The translations under genes were made by a program, and so were the position numbers. Shown here one piece after another: positions 27,176 to 35,267 of a stretch of 64,000 bases of DNA (positions within the stretch are counted from its first letter, which is position 1; each line of letters opens with the position of its first letter). This DNA comes from Alphaproteobacteria bacterium (lineage in GTDB: Bacteria; Pseudomonadota; Alphaproteobacteria; CAAGCB01; CAG-977). Under the pieces are notes generated by a model. It was not told where the DNA came from. It was given only the letters and a program-made list of their open reading frames with translations, and searched no databases. The stretch spans positions 62,001 through 126,000 of the forward strand of contig CAAGCB010000013.1 of NCBI GenBank assembly GCA_900768185.1. The letters run 5' to 3'.

Positions 27176-29175
27176 TGTCCTGTGCCGTTTCTTTTGTCAG
27201 GTTTAACGTCGGCGAAATTTCCGATTTGATGGGCGGTCGCGTCGATACCGAGGAATACAAGGGCGCGTGTAAAGTTTTAAAAAATTTTATTCCGTCGGTT
27301 CAGGGACCCGCGACGCGTCGCGGCGGAACGCGGTTTGTCGCCGAAACGAAAAACGGATCTGCGAAATCACGGCTGTTCGCTTTTCAATTTTCGGCGACGC
27401 AGGCTTATTTGCTGGAATTCGGCGACGGGTACGTTCGTTTTTTCACCGACCGTCAACCCGTTTTGAACGAGCGCGGTCAACCGTTGGAGCTTGCCGTTCC
27501 CTATGCCGAAAAGGATTTGGACGGACTGTGTTTCGCGCAGTCCGGCGATGTCGTTTATATCGCCCACCCGTCCTATCCCTTGCGTACGCTGACGCGTTAC
27601 GGGCGGACGGATTGGCGTACCGTCGAAACGGAATTGATCGACGGTCCTTATCTGCCCGTGCATACGGGAGATGTCGCATTGACACCTTCCGCCGTCAGCG
27701 GAAGCGTTAAAATCACGGCGACGGCGGACGTTTTTCGCGAAACGGACGTCGGACGCGCCGTGAGGATTATGCAACCGGGAAATCCCGATGTAAGGTGGGG
27801 CGCGGCGAAAATCACGCAATTTGTCAACGCGCGTCAAGTCGCGGCGACGGTTTTCGGCGATTACCCGTTTTTAAACACAACGGCGTCGAAAGCTTGGCGG
27901 CTGGGCGTTTTTTGTGAATCGACGGGTTATCCCGCCGTCGTCAGCTTTTTCGAACAAAGATTGGTTCTGGGCAAGGGAAACGGCGTCTACGGGTCGAAAG
28001 TCGGACAATACGACGTTTTTTCACCGACGGCGGCGGACGCGTCCGTATCGTCGCAGTACGGCTACAATTACGAATTGTCGTCGGATCAGATCAACGACGT
28101 GTGCTGGCTGTCGCCGGGGCGCGTTTTGGCGATCGGCACGGTCGGGGCTGATTTTACGTTGGAAACGTCGGGCGGCGAAGGAACGATTCCAATGACGGTC
28201 AAAGCGCGCCGGCATTCGGCGTACGGCAGTGAAGCCGTCGCTCCCGTCAAAGTCGGCAGCGCGACGTTGTTCGTTCAACGTTGCGGCAGAAAACTGCGCG
28301 CGTTTGCGTACAACAGTAATTCGGACGACTATGTCGCGCGTGATTTGACGATTTTAGCACCTCATGTCACGCAAAGCGGCATTGTTCAAATGGCTTTGCA
28401 GCAGGAACCCGTTCCCGTGATTTGGTGCGTTTTGAAAAACGGCGCGCTGGCGGGATTGACTTACGAAGCCTCTGAATCCGTCACGGCGTGGCATCGTCAC
28501 GAAATCGCCGGCGGTCGTGTCGAAAGCGTCGCCGCTCTGCCCGCGTCAAACGGCGGTCGCGACGAGCTGTTTTTGCTGGTGCGCCGTGTCGTGAACGGGC
28601 GGGAACGCCGCTATGTCGAAGTGATGGAAGCGGGGATAGAGGAAAGCGCGACGGATACGACGGAATGCTTTTTTGTCGATTGCGGGTTGTCTTATCACGG
28701 AAAAGCCGTTTCAAAAATCGCCGGATTGGATCATTTGGAGGGGGAAACCGTCGCCGTGCTGGCAAACGGCGCCGTTCAGACCGAAAAAGTCGTTCAAAAC
28801 GGGGAAATCGCGCTGGACGCTCCGGCTTCGGTCGTTCATGCGGGGTTGCCGTTCACGTCCGTTCTGGAAACAATGCCGATTTCGAATGTCGGGGACGGCA
28901 TTTCCGAAACGTCCAAAAAGCGGGTGTCTGGTGTTTTGTTGCGGCTGTACAGATCGCTGGGATTTTCCGTCGGAACGCGCGGCGATGTCGAACGTCAGAG
29001 CTTTCGCCGCATCGGCGGGAAAACAGACGCGCCGCCCGATTTGTTCACCGGTGACAAAAAAGTGTCTTTTTCCGCGCCGTGGGACGGAGTCGCGGGAATC
29101 AGAATCGAACAGGATCAGCCTTTGCCGCTGACGGTGTCGGGAATATTCCCGACGGTGTCCGTTCATAAACTTTAA
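27175..29175 (+). CDS. Tail nozzle / stabilisation protein (T7 gp12 type)
   Basis: 666-aa protein beginning FVRFNVGEISDLMGGRVD, then YKGACKVLKNFIPSVQGPATRRGGTRFV. This N-terminal pattern (GE.S..L.GR.D...Y..G...L.NF.P...G...RR.GT.FV) is shared by podovirus tail nozzle and stabilisation proteins. The rest is beta-rich, as in propeller nozzles. The frame remains open upstream through the adaptor gene, but this ATG is coupled to the adaptor stop (TGATG). It is intact and long enough to be functional. Confidence 0.78.
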   Translation: MSCAVSFVRFNVGEISDLMGGRVDTEEYKGACKVLKNFIPSVQGPATRRGGTRFVAETKNGSAKSRLFAFQFSATQAYLLEFGDGYVRFFTDRQPVLNERGQPLELAVPYAEKDLDGLCFAQSGDVVYIAHPSYPLRTLTRYGRTDWRTVETELIDGPYLPVHTGDVALTPSAVSGSVKITATADVFRETDVGRAVRIMQPGNPDVRWGAAKITQFVNARQVAATVFGDYPFLNTTASKAWRLGVFCESTGYPAVVSFFEQRLVLGKGNGVYGSKVGQYDVFSPTAADASVSSQYGYNYELSSDQINDVCWLSPGRVLAIGTVGADFTLETSGGEGTIPMTVKARRHSAYGSEAVAPVKVGSATLFVQRCGRKLRAFAYNSNSDDYVARDLTILAPHVTQSGIVQMALQQEPVPVIWCVLKNGALAGLTYEASESVTAWHRHEIAGGRVESVAALPASNGGRDELFLLVRRVVNGRERRYVEVMEAGIEESATDTTECFFVDCGLSYHGKAVSKIAGLDHLEGETVAVLANGAVQTEKVVQNGEIALDAPASVVHAGLPFTSVLETMPISNVGDGISETSKKRVSGVLLRLYRSLGFSVGTRGDVERQSFRRIGGKTDAPPDLFTGDKKVSFSAPWDGVAGIRIEQDQPLPLTVSGIFPTVSVHKL

Positions 29176-29194
29176 TAAATGAAGGAGGTTTGTC

Positions 29195-29602
29195 ATGACA
29201 ACGAAAAAAAACGCGGCATCGTCTTTCGCCGATAGCGCGAAAACGACGCTGACTTTACTGAAAAACTGGGACGGCGGAAACGGCGACGCCGACGATTACA
29301 ACGCCGAAGCCGATGAAGCATTACGTCAAGCCGATAGGGACGTTCGTGAAATCCGGCGTAAAAACGCCGAGGAAAAAGGCGAAAACATCGCCCGCGCGGG
29401 ATCGTCGGGCATTGACGTTTCGTCCTATAACGACGCGTTGCTTTACAACGATTTAAAGGCGGCGCGCGACGCTTTTGACGTTCGGGAACGGGCGCGTGAA
29501 AAGGCAGGCGTTCTGCGGCGCAAGGCAAGCCGTTCGCGCGTCGGGGCGACGGATCGGGCGTTGGCGTTTTCCGTCAATCTTTTGAAAAACATCGGCGGAT
29601 AA
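29195..29602 (+). CDS. Small helical phage protein, function unknown
   Basis: 135-aa hydrophilic protein after a strong ribosome site (AAGGAGG). Acidic N-terminal half (NGDADDYNAEADEALRQADRD), central charged helices with many Arg/Ala, hydrophobic end (RALAFSVNLLKNIGG). Position after the nozzle gene is where T7-like phages encode internal virion proteins, but no clear similarity is seen. Confidence 0.6.
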   Translation: MTTKKNAASSFADSAKTTLTLLKNWDGGNGDADDYNAEADEALRQADRDVREIRRKNAEEKGENIARAGSSGIDVSSYNDALLYNDLKAARDAFDVRERAREKAGVLRRKASRSRVGATDRALAFSVNLLKNIGG

Positions 29603-29613
29603 GGGAGGGAAAA

Positions 29614-29778
29614 ATGGACAATGTCAAAGAAGGCGTCACAATATCGGCAGGGCTGACCGCACCCGCGTGGATGCCGATATTCAACGAATGGATCGGGTGC
29701 TTGATCGGCATCGCGACGCTGATTTACATCTGCGCCAAAACGTATGTCCTGTTGCGCCGTTCGGGGGAAGCCGAATGA
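29614..29778 (+). CDS. Putative holin (54 aa)
   Basis: A short protein starting MDNVKEGVTISAGLTAP with one long membrane helix (IGCLIGIATLIYICAKTYVLL) and a basic end (RRSGEAE). AAGGGAGGG precedes the ATG. The stop overlaps the lysozyme ATG (ATGA). Size, single helix and position directly before an endolysin indicate a holin. The topology resembles T7-type class II holins. Confidence 0.7.
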   Translation: MDNVKEGVTISAGLTAPAWMPIFNEWIGCLIGIATLIYICAKTYVLLRRSGEAE

Positions 29779-30284
29779 TCTCCCGTGACGCGCTGAACAA
29801 AATAAAGAGGTTCGAAGGCTTCGCACCGCTTGAATACACTTGCGTCGCGGGGAAAAGAACCATCGGATACGGACATGTTTTGCGACCGGACGAAAACTAT
29901 GTCGCCGGCGTGACTGAAAAACAGGCGGAAATTCTGCTGGCGCAAGACGTCGCCGCCGCGGAAGCGGTCGTTGACGGCGGCGTGGAAGTCGACCTTTGCC
30001 GCCGCCAGCGCGAGGCTTTGGTCAGTTTCGCGTTTAACGTCGGCGCGCGCGCTTTTTTTCTGTCGTCGTTGCGGCGTGTTTTAAACGCCGGACATTACGA
30101 TCAGGTGCCGCAGCAGATGATGCGCTGGGTTTATGCGAACGGGAAAATCTGTGCCGGATTGGTGAAACGCCGCAGGGCGGAAGCGTTTTGGTTTTCCGGC
30201 AAAACGCCCGCCGCCTGTCAAAAGAAAACGGAACGGCAAAAACGTTCCGTTTTTTCATCGTTGCAAAGAAAGGAAAAAAAATGA
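29775..30284 (+). CDS. Phage endolysin, GH24 lysozyme
   Basis: 169-aa T4/lambdoid-type muramidase. The catalytic triad spacing E-8-C-5-T is met exactly: E14, C23, T29 (FEGFAPLEYTCVAGKRTIGYGH), with Cys in the Asp place as in several P21-type enzymes. Later motifs: QREALVSFAFNVGARAF and KRRRAEAFWFSG. No signal or SAR helix, so release should depend on the holin. The start overlaps the holin stop by 4 bases. The last ~20 codons contain an intrinsic terminator hairpin, so the basic tail QKRSVFSSLQRKEKK may be partly a by-product of it. Confidence 0.88.
   Translation: MISRDALNKIKRFEGFAPLEYTCVAGKRTIGYGHVLRPDENYVAGVTEKQAEILLAQDVAAAEAVVDGGVEVDLCRRQREALVSFAFNVGARAFFLSSLRRVLNAGHYDQVPQQMMRWVYANGKICAGLVKRRRAEAFWFSGKTPAACQKKTERQKRSVFSSLQRKEKK
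30226..30256 (+). terminator. Terminator hairpin inside the endolysin 3' end
   Basis: 10-bp perfect stem AAAACGGAAC / GTTCCGTTTT, 9-base loop, two more Ts. It lies within the coding frame, 28 bases before the stop. Confidence 0.65.
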
Positions 30285-30475
30285 ATATGGAAGTGATTGC
30301 GGATTTTATGGAACAGGCTTTGTTTTGGTTCGGAACGGTTGTCGCCGCGGCGTCGATCATCGTCAAAGCGACGCCTACGCAAAAAGACGACGCCGTTTTG
30401 GCGAAAATCGTCAGGGTGCTGGATTTGTTTTCCGTCGTGAACGCGAAAATCAGGGAAGACAAAGCGAAAGAATGA
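30281..30475 (+). CDS. Small phage membrane protein, holin-like
   Basis: 64-aa protein MNMEVIADFMEQALFWFG with one membrane helix (TVVAAASIIV) and a conserved-looking tail TPTQKDDAVLAKIVRVLD. Start fixed by the AAGGAAAAAAA leader and overlap with the lysozyme stop. Similar short proteins with KxTPTxKDDxxLxKI are found in phage lysis regions and are sometimes called holins. A second holin or antiholin role is possible but unproven. Confidence 0.6.
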   Translation: MNMEVIADFMEQALFWFGTVVAAASIIVKATPTQKDDAVLAKIVRVLDLFSVVNAKIREDKAKE

Positions 30476-30672
30476 ACAATGCCGTTTTGGGTTTTATCGC
30501 CGTTGTTTCAATCGGCGCGTCTTGCTTTTTGGCGTTTTGTTTCGGCAAAGCGCGCGGAGAAGCCGAATGCGAAAGGAAAAAATCGGAATCGGCGGCGTTC
30601 GCGCGCCGCGTTCGCCGCGGTTTGCGTGACGATGCTGTTGTCAAGCGGCTGCACGACGTGTTTAAACGGTGA
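30472..30672 (+). CDS. Putative inner-membrane spanin (Rz-like)
   Basis: 66-aa type II membrane protein: helix at residues ~4-24 (AVLGFIAVVSIGASCFLAFCFG), then a charged, probably coiled-coil periplasmic part. The ATG overlaps the preceding stop (ATGA). It is short for an Rz protein, yet a lipoprotein frame is embedded in it out of phase, the classical Rz/Rz1 arrangement. Without that partner this would be unassignable. Confidence 0.55.
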   Translation: MNNAVLGFIAVVSIGASCFLAFCFGKARGEAECERKKSESAAFARRVRRGLRDDAVVKRLHDVFKR

Positions 30673-30778
30673 TTTCTGCGCGCTCTACCGTCCCGTTTAT
30701 CCCGATTATGAAAAAGACACGCCGGAAACGATTCGCCGGATTGACGAAAACAATATCGTTTATTTGCAATGTCTGTGA
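30479..30778 (+). CDS. Putative outer-membrane spanin lipoprotein (Rz1-like)
   Basis: Frame of up to 99 aa overlapping the i-spanin gene in another phase. A basic segment (RNRRRSR), a hydrophobic stretch (AAFAAVCVTMLL) and the lipobox LSSGC predict lipidation at C58. The mature part CTTCLNGDFCALYRPVYPDYEKDTPETIRRID..N resembles the C-x(n)-RPIYPxxxDxxTxxTxxxIxxxN pattern of Rz1-like proteins. The true start is uncertain: the first ATG gives an unusually long n-region, and a GTG just before the hydrophobic core is too late. A terminator follows. Confidence 0.62.
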   Translation: MPFWVLSPLFQSARLAFWRFVSAKRAEKPNAKGKNRNRRRSRAAFAAVCVTMLLSSGCTTCLNGDFCALYRPVYPDYEKDTPETIRRIDENNIVYLQCL

Positions 30779-30804
30779 AAAAGCCCCGCTTCGGCGGGGC
30801 TTTT
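30779..30804. terminator. Bidirectional terminator ending the phage cassette
   Basis: Stem AAAAGCCCCGC / GCGGGGCTTTT closed by a TTCG tetraloop, between convergent genes. Confidence 0.92.
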
Positions 30805-30810
30805 CGCATA

Positions 30811-31680
30811 TCAGAAATTCGCTTCGCCGCCGGAATCGGGCGCCGCCGGAGACGCGTCATCGCCGAAATTCCGCCAGTCTTCTTTCTGTTCCGCCGGTTC
30901 TTCCTGTTCGCTTCTCCGGCGTCGGCGGCGAGCGAAACCTTCGTCGTCGTTTTCGCCGTCGGGCGCGCCGCCCGCGAACGGGAAGGCGGTCTGTTCCGTT
31001 TTTGCGTTTTTCGCTTTGTTTTTCAATGACGCCGCTTTCATCTTTTTCTGCTGGTCGCGGATCAACGCTTCAATCAAGGGGTTTTCAACGGTGTTCTTCT
31101 TTTCCTCTTTGATGTCGTATTTGGCGATATCGACGCCGAAATCCTTGTATTCCTTCGCGACTTTCATATCCAGTTTGTCGACTTCGTCCTGTTGTTTCTG
31201 ATCAAACAGGTCAATCAGTTTCAGCGTGCTTTGAATCATCGGATTCGCCAGCGAAATTTCGTCCAGAGACATATTCGTTTCCAGCTTGTTTCGATAGGGG
31301 ATCGCGTCTTGGTTTCCCAATAAAACAGCCGTTTGATACCATTTATAGGCAAAAATTTTGCTTTGGCTGACACCGTTGCCCATTTCGTAAAGTTTTCCCA
31401 ATTCCAGCTGGGACGGCGTGTGATTGCGCATCGCCGCCGATGTAAAGCAGTCAGCCGCCGCCATGAACGCGTCGCTGTTCGCGTCGCTGATTAACAGCAT
31501 GCCGCGTTCGTACAAGGCTTCGGGATCCGTCATTTTGGCGCAGACCGAGCTGGCGTTGATGTATTTTGACAAAGTGTTTTCCTGTTCGCCTTCGCTTTCC
31601 TTGAACGCGGTGGGAGCCTGCGCGCAGACGCCGGACGCCGCGGCGAAAAACAACGCAAAAGAAAGAAATGCCTTGAACAC
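30811..31680 (-). CDS. Secreted Sel1-repeat protein with charged C-terminus
   Basis: 289-aa exported protein: signal peptide MFKAFLSFALFFAAASGVCA, then TPR/Sel1-type helical pairs (ALYERGMLLISDANSDAFMAAADCF, PSQLELGKLYEMGNGVSQSKIFAYKWYQTA). The last 90 residues are charged and low complexity (ARRRRRRSEQEE). Start codon is GTG with AAGGAT upstream. Sel1 repeats mediate protein contacts; no enzymatic motif is seen. It stands alone, divergent from dsbD. Confidence 0.7.
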   Translation of the reverse strand: MFKAFLSFALFFAAASGVCAQAPTAFKESEGEQENTLSKYINASSVCAKMTDPEALYERGMLLISDANSDAFMAAADCFTSAAMRNHTPSQLELGKLYEMGNGVSQSKIFAYKWYQTAVLLGNQDAIPYRNKLETNMSLDEISLANPMIQSTLKLIDLFDQKQQDEVDKLDMKVAKEYKDFGVDIAKYDIKEEKKNTVENPLIEALIRDQQKKMKAASLKNKAKNAKTEQTAFPFAGGAPDGENDDEGFARRRRRRSEQEEPAEQKEDWRNFGDDASPAAPDSGGEANF

Positions 31681-31715
31681 TGGGTCGTATCCTTAAATAA
31701 TGGTGTTGTCCGACA

Positions 31716-31733
31716 GGCGGTCGCAAAACCGCC
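31716..31733. repeat. Inverted repeat between the Sel1 gene and dsbD
   Basis: GGCGGT-CGCAAA-ACCGCC in the 86-base divergent region; possible operator. No T-run follows, so termination is unlikely. Confidence 0.35.
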
Positions 31734-31766
31734 ATTTGCGAAAATTTTAATCTAAACGGTCGAAAA

Positions 31767-33803
31767 ATGAAACGGATTTTATGTGTTTTTTCTTTTTTCC
31801 TGCTTTTGTTTCCTTTTCGCGCGGGGGGAGAGGAAACGCCGCATGCCGAACTGTTGGCGCAAAAGGAAACCGTCGCGGCGGGAGAATCGTTTTTTCTGGC
31901 GTTGAAGATTAAATTGAAAGCGGGCGAACACGTTTATTGGAAAAACGCGGGGGACGCCGGCGAAGCCGTCGAATTGACGCTGAATTTGCCCGACGGTTTC
32001 AGGGAAACGGGGCGCTACTGGCTTGTTCCCGAACGAATCGGCGCGGACGGTTTCGTCGAATACGGATACAGCGGAAACGCCGCGTATTTTCCCGTTCGGA
32101 TCAAAGCGCCGGACGTGTTGCCCGATGGGGTGTTCGAAATCGCGGGGCGTGCGGTGTGGTTGGCGTGCGGCGACGAATGCGTCCCGATGGCGCAGGACGT
32201 GGCGTTGGTGATGGTGGCGCGAAACGGTTTGCCCGCTTTTGAAAACGCCGAAGTCGCCGAGGCTGTCGCCTCTTTGCCTCCAAAAGACGAAACGGCGGTT
32301 TTTTTTGAAACGCCCGAAACGCTGGTTTTATCGGCAAACGCGCCGGAACGCGCGAAAACAGCGTACTTTTTTCCTTCAAAGCCGAACGTTTTAACCCATT
32401 CCGCGCCGCAATCGATGAAAATCGGGAACGGCAAAGCGTTTCTGTTTTTGAAAAAAGCGGCGCAAGAGGATTACTCTCCCGTTGAAAAACTGGACGGAAC
32501 GCTTGTTTTCTATACCGCGTCGGGCGATGTCGCCGCGGCGTTTGAAATCGACGCGCCGCAGTCTGCCGAAAATTTGCCCGTATTCGACGAACCCGTCGTT
32601 TTAAAGGATTTCCTGTTTGCGCTGGCGTTGGCGTTTGCGGGCGGTTTGCTGTTGAACGTGATGCCGTGTGTTTTTCCCGTTTTGTCGCTGAAAGCGTTTC
32701 GATTGATCAAATCCGGCGATATCGATCCCGCCGCGCGCCGGAAATCGGGCGTGTTGTATGCGACCGGAGTGCTGGCGTCCTTTGCCGCCGTCGCGGGCGT
32801 TTTGATCGCGCTTCGATCGGCGGGCGCGGAACTGGGCTGGGGGTTTCAGCTGCAATATCCGCCGTTCGTTTTGGGATTGAGTTTGTTTATGTTTTTTCTG
32901 GGACTGGTGTTTTCCGATATTGTCGTCATCGGAAACGGATTGGCTGCGTTCGGACGGAACGTCGGAAAAAACTGGGGCGATTTCGGAACGGGCGTTTTGG
33001 CGGTCGTTGTCGCCAGTCCCTGCGCCGCGCCGTTTATGGGGACGGCTTTGGGTTTCGGATTGATGAGTCCGCCGTTCATTACCGTTTGCGTTTTTCTGGC
33101 GATGGGAATCGGGCTGGCTTTTCCGTTTGTTTTGCTGGATTTCGTTCCGTCGTTTGCGAAAAGACTGCCCAAAGCGGGGACATGGACGGTGCTGACGCGT
33201 CATTTGCTGGCGTTTCCGTTGTACGGGGCGGCGGCGTGGCTGTTATGGGTTTTGACGGCGCAAGAGGGCGATGCCGCGCTGGCGATCGGGCTGGCGGGAC
33301 TGATCGCCGTCGCGTTCGCTTCGGCTTTCGCGGGGGCGGCGCAAGAAAACGGACGACTGAAAAAAACGTCGGTCGTTGTGACGATTGCCGCCGTTTTGTT
33401 TGTCGGATACGCGTTGACGGCGGTGTCGCCGTCAACCGTCGCGGCGCGAAAGGCGGAACGGATTGACTGGCAGTCCTATGACGCGGCGCAAATTCAGGAA
33501 TACCGCCGCGCGGGCGTTCCCGTGTTTATCAAATTTTCGGCAAAGTGGTGTCTGACCTGTCTTGTTAACGAAAAGACGGCGTTTTCGTCCGCCGAAGTCG
33601 CGGCGGCTTTCCGTCAAAAGGGCGTTGCCGCGTTTTCGGCGGATTGGACGAACCGCGACGGAGCCGTCACCGCCGCGCTGGAAAGCTTCGGCAGAGGCGG
33701 AATACCGCTGTACGTCTATTACGCGCCGCATGCCGAACAACCCGTTTTGCTGCCGCAACTGGTCACGTCAGGCGTGTTGACGGATTTAGTCGGAAAGTTG
33801 TGA
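31767..33803 (+). CDS. dsbD: Thiol:disulfide interchange protein DsbD
   Basis: 678-aa membrane reductant exporter. Order: signal peptide, N-terminal immunoglobulin-like domain with C134/C138 (ACGDEC), eight-helix transmembrane domain with C301 (NVMPCVFP) and C419 (SPCAAPF), and a C-terminal thioredoxin domain with C595-L-T-C598 (FSAKWCLTC). All three redox pairs needed for electron transfer from cytoplasmic thioredoxin to periplasmic substrates are present. The N-terminal domain is of the DsbD/ScsB kind. The gene ends directly against the convergent Sel1 gene with no terminator visible. Confidence 0.93.
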   Translation: MKRILCVFSFFLLLFPFRAGGEETPHAELLAQKETVAAGESFFLALKIKLKAGEHVYWKNAGDAGEAVELTLNLPDGFRETGRYWLVPERIGADGFVEYGYSGNAAYFPVRIKAPDVLPDGVFEIAGRAVWLACGDECVPMAQDVALVMVARNGLPAFENAEVAEAVASLPPKDETAVFFETPETLVLSANAPERAKTAYFFPSKPNVLTHSAPQSMKIGNGKAFLFLKKAAQEDYSPVEKLDGTLVFYTASGDVAAAFEIDAPQSAENLPVFDEPVVLKDFLFALALAFAGGLLLNVMPCVFPVLSLKAFRLIKSGDIDPAARRKSGVLYATGVLASFAAVAGVLIALRSAGAELGWGFQLQYPPFVLGLSLFMFFLGLVFSDIVVIGNGLAAFGRNVGKNWGDFGTGVLAVVVASPCAAPFMGTALGFGLMSPPFITVCVFLAMGIGLAFPFVLLDFVPSFAKRLPKAGTWTVLTRHLLAFPLYGAAAWLLWVLTAQEGDAALAIGLAGLIAVAFASAFAGAAQENGRLKKTSVVVTIAAVLFVGYALTAVSPSTVAARKAERIDWQSYDAAQIQEYRRAGVPVFIKFSAKWCLTCLVNEKTAFSSAEVAAAFRQKGVAAFSADWTNRDGAVTAALESFGRGGIPLYVYYAPHAEQPVLLPQLVTSGVLTDLVGKL

Positions 33804-35267
33804 TTATTTCGGGTCTTTGCCTTTGATCGCGACGATTTTAATCGTGTGGGGAAAGATTTTTTCCCCTTTCGGCAGTTTTTTGCGCGGGACAAAACGCACG
33901 ACCGCCGTTCCCGCGCGTCGGATCCTGAATTTGCGGCTCAACCAGCTTTCCGCACGCTTTTCTTTGTCGGGCAGAGGCGTCAGGACGAAAGAACCCGCCG
34001 TTTCCAAAACGGATTGGGGATCGTGCAAAATGATGTCGTATCCCGTGTTTTGAATGTAGTAGTGTCCGCCTTTGCGCGTCGCGGGCGTTTCGAACAGCGG
34101 CGTTAAGACGGTCAGTGTCAGAATGTCGCCGACGGACAGCGGGACGGCGCTTTTTTCATGTTTCAGCGTCAGGTGGACGTAGCGCGGATCGGCGGGGCGG
34201 AAATAAAGCGCGGCGATGGCGTCCGCGTCTTCGGGCGACGGGGCGGGCAAAGCTTTGCCCGTCAGGGCGGGGTCGGCTTCTCCGTTCGAATCCAATCCGA
34301 CCCACGATGGCATCAGCGGAAAGAAAACCTTGTACCTGTTGTCGAAAGCGTCTTTTGAAACGAATTTCATGAACGCCGTTTCCTCGATCATGTTTTCGGG
34401 CGGTTCGGGCAGGGATTGCGGAACCGCGACGCCGTTCAAATCGTCGGACGTTAAAATCGCGTTCATTTCGAACGGGCGGAATTTTGCCAGATAAGCGCGA
34501 TGGAACGTCGACAGGTTTTTGTCCGCTTTTTGACGCAAATCTTGCGCGGCGGCGATTTTTTTCTTGTCGTCTTGCGGCAGTCGTCTGACCGCCAGATCGG
34601 AAAACAGCCATGCTTTCAGCCGGTTTTTACCGTCGCCGTACAACCGCGCCAGATTGTACAGGGCGAAAGAATTACCGTTTTCAACCGATTTTTTATAAAG
34701 TTCCAGAGCCTTTACGTTGTCGCGCGGCGTTCCGATGCCGTAACGGCGATAGAATCCCGCCGAATTCATGGCGGACGCGTGTCCGTTTTCGGCGGCGGCG
34801 TCAAACCAGCGCAGCGCCGTTTTGAAATCGTGCGGAACGCCGATGCCTTCCTGATACAGCAATCCCAGTTGGAAGGCGGCTTTCGGCGTTCCTTTGCGGG
34901 CTTCGGCGGTCAGCGCGGTGACATAAGCCGCCCCCGAAATGCCGCTGACTTCTTGCGTGAATCGGGCGACCATGCCCAGCTTTTCAAAACGCGTCAAATC
35001 GCCTTTGCGCAGTTCTCCGGCGAATATTGCGGACGAATCGCCGTTTTCGCGATTCTGCTTTTCCAGCATCAAAGAACAAACTTTGACGACGTAGGCGGCG
35101 CTGGGCTGTTCTTTTTCATACTTTTTCATAATGCGTAAAGCTTCGGCGCAGTTGCCCGCGTTGTAGGCTTCGACGCCGACTTCGAACGAATCGCGGTCGA
35201 CGGTTTGCGCCCGAACCGGCGGCGCGCCGGTCAGCAAAAGGAAAAAGATTAAAGCCGCCGTTTTCAT
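33804..35267 (-). CDS. Secreted Sel1-repeat protein with C-terminal beta domain
   Basis: 487-aa exported protein. Signal peptide to about residue 20, N-terminal helical repeats, three Sel1 repeats (AAFQLGLLYQEGIGVPHDFKTALRWFDAAAENGHASAMNS-like, ~130-240), then a ~230-residue beta-rich C-terminal region of unknown type (VGDILTLTVLTPLFE, GTAVVRFVPRKKLP). The ATG overlaps the stop of the upstream Sel1 gene by 4 bases, so the two are an operon and may act together. No catalytic motif recognised. Confidence 0.7.
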   Translation of the reverse strand: MKTAALIFFLLLTGAPPVRAQTVDRDSFEVGVEAYNAGNCAEALRIMKKYEKEQPSAAYVVKVCSLMLEKQNRENGDSSAIFAGELRKGDLTRFEKLGMVARFTQEVSGISGAAYVTALTAEARKGTPKAAFQLGLLYQEGIGVPHDFKTALRWFDAAAENGHASAMNSAGFYRRYGIGTPRDNVKALELYKKSVENGNSFALYNLARLYGDGKNRLKAWLFSDLAVRRLPQDDKKKIAAAQDLRQKADKNLSTFHRAYLAKFRPFEMNAILTSDDLNGVAVPQSLPEPPENMIEETAFMKFVSKDAFDNRYKVFFPLMPSWVGLDSNGEADPALTGKALPAPSPEDADAIAALYFRPADPRYVHLTLKHEKSAVPLSVGDILTLTVLTPLFETPATRKGGHYYIQNTGYDIILHDPQSVLETAGSFVLTPLPDKEKRAESWLSRKFRIRRAGTAVVRFVPRKKLPKGEKIFPHTIKIVAIKGKDPK

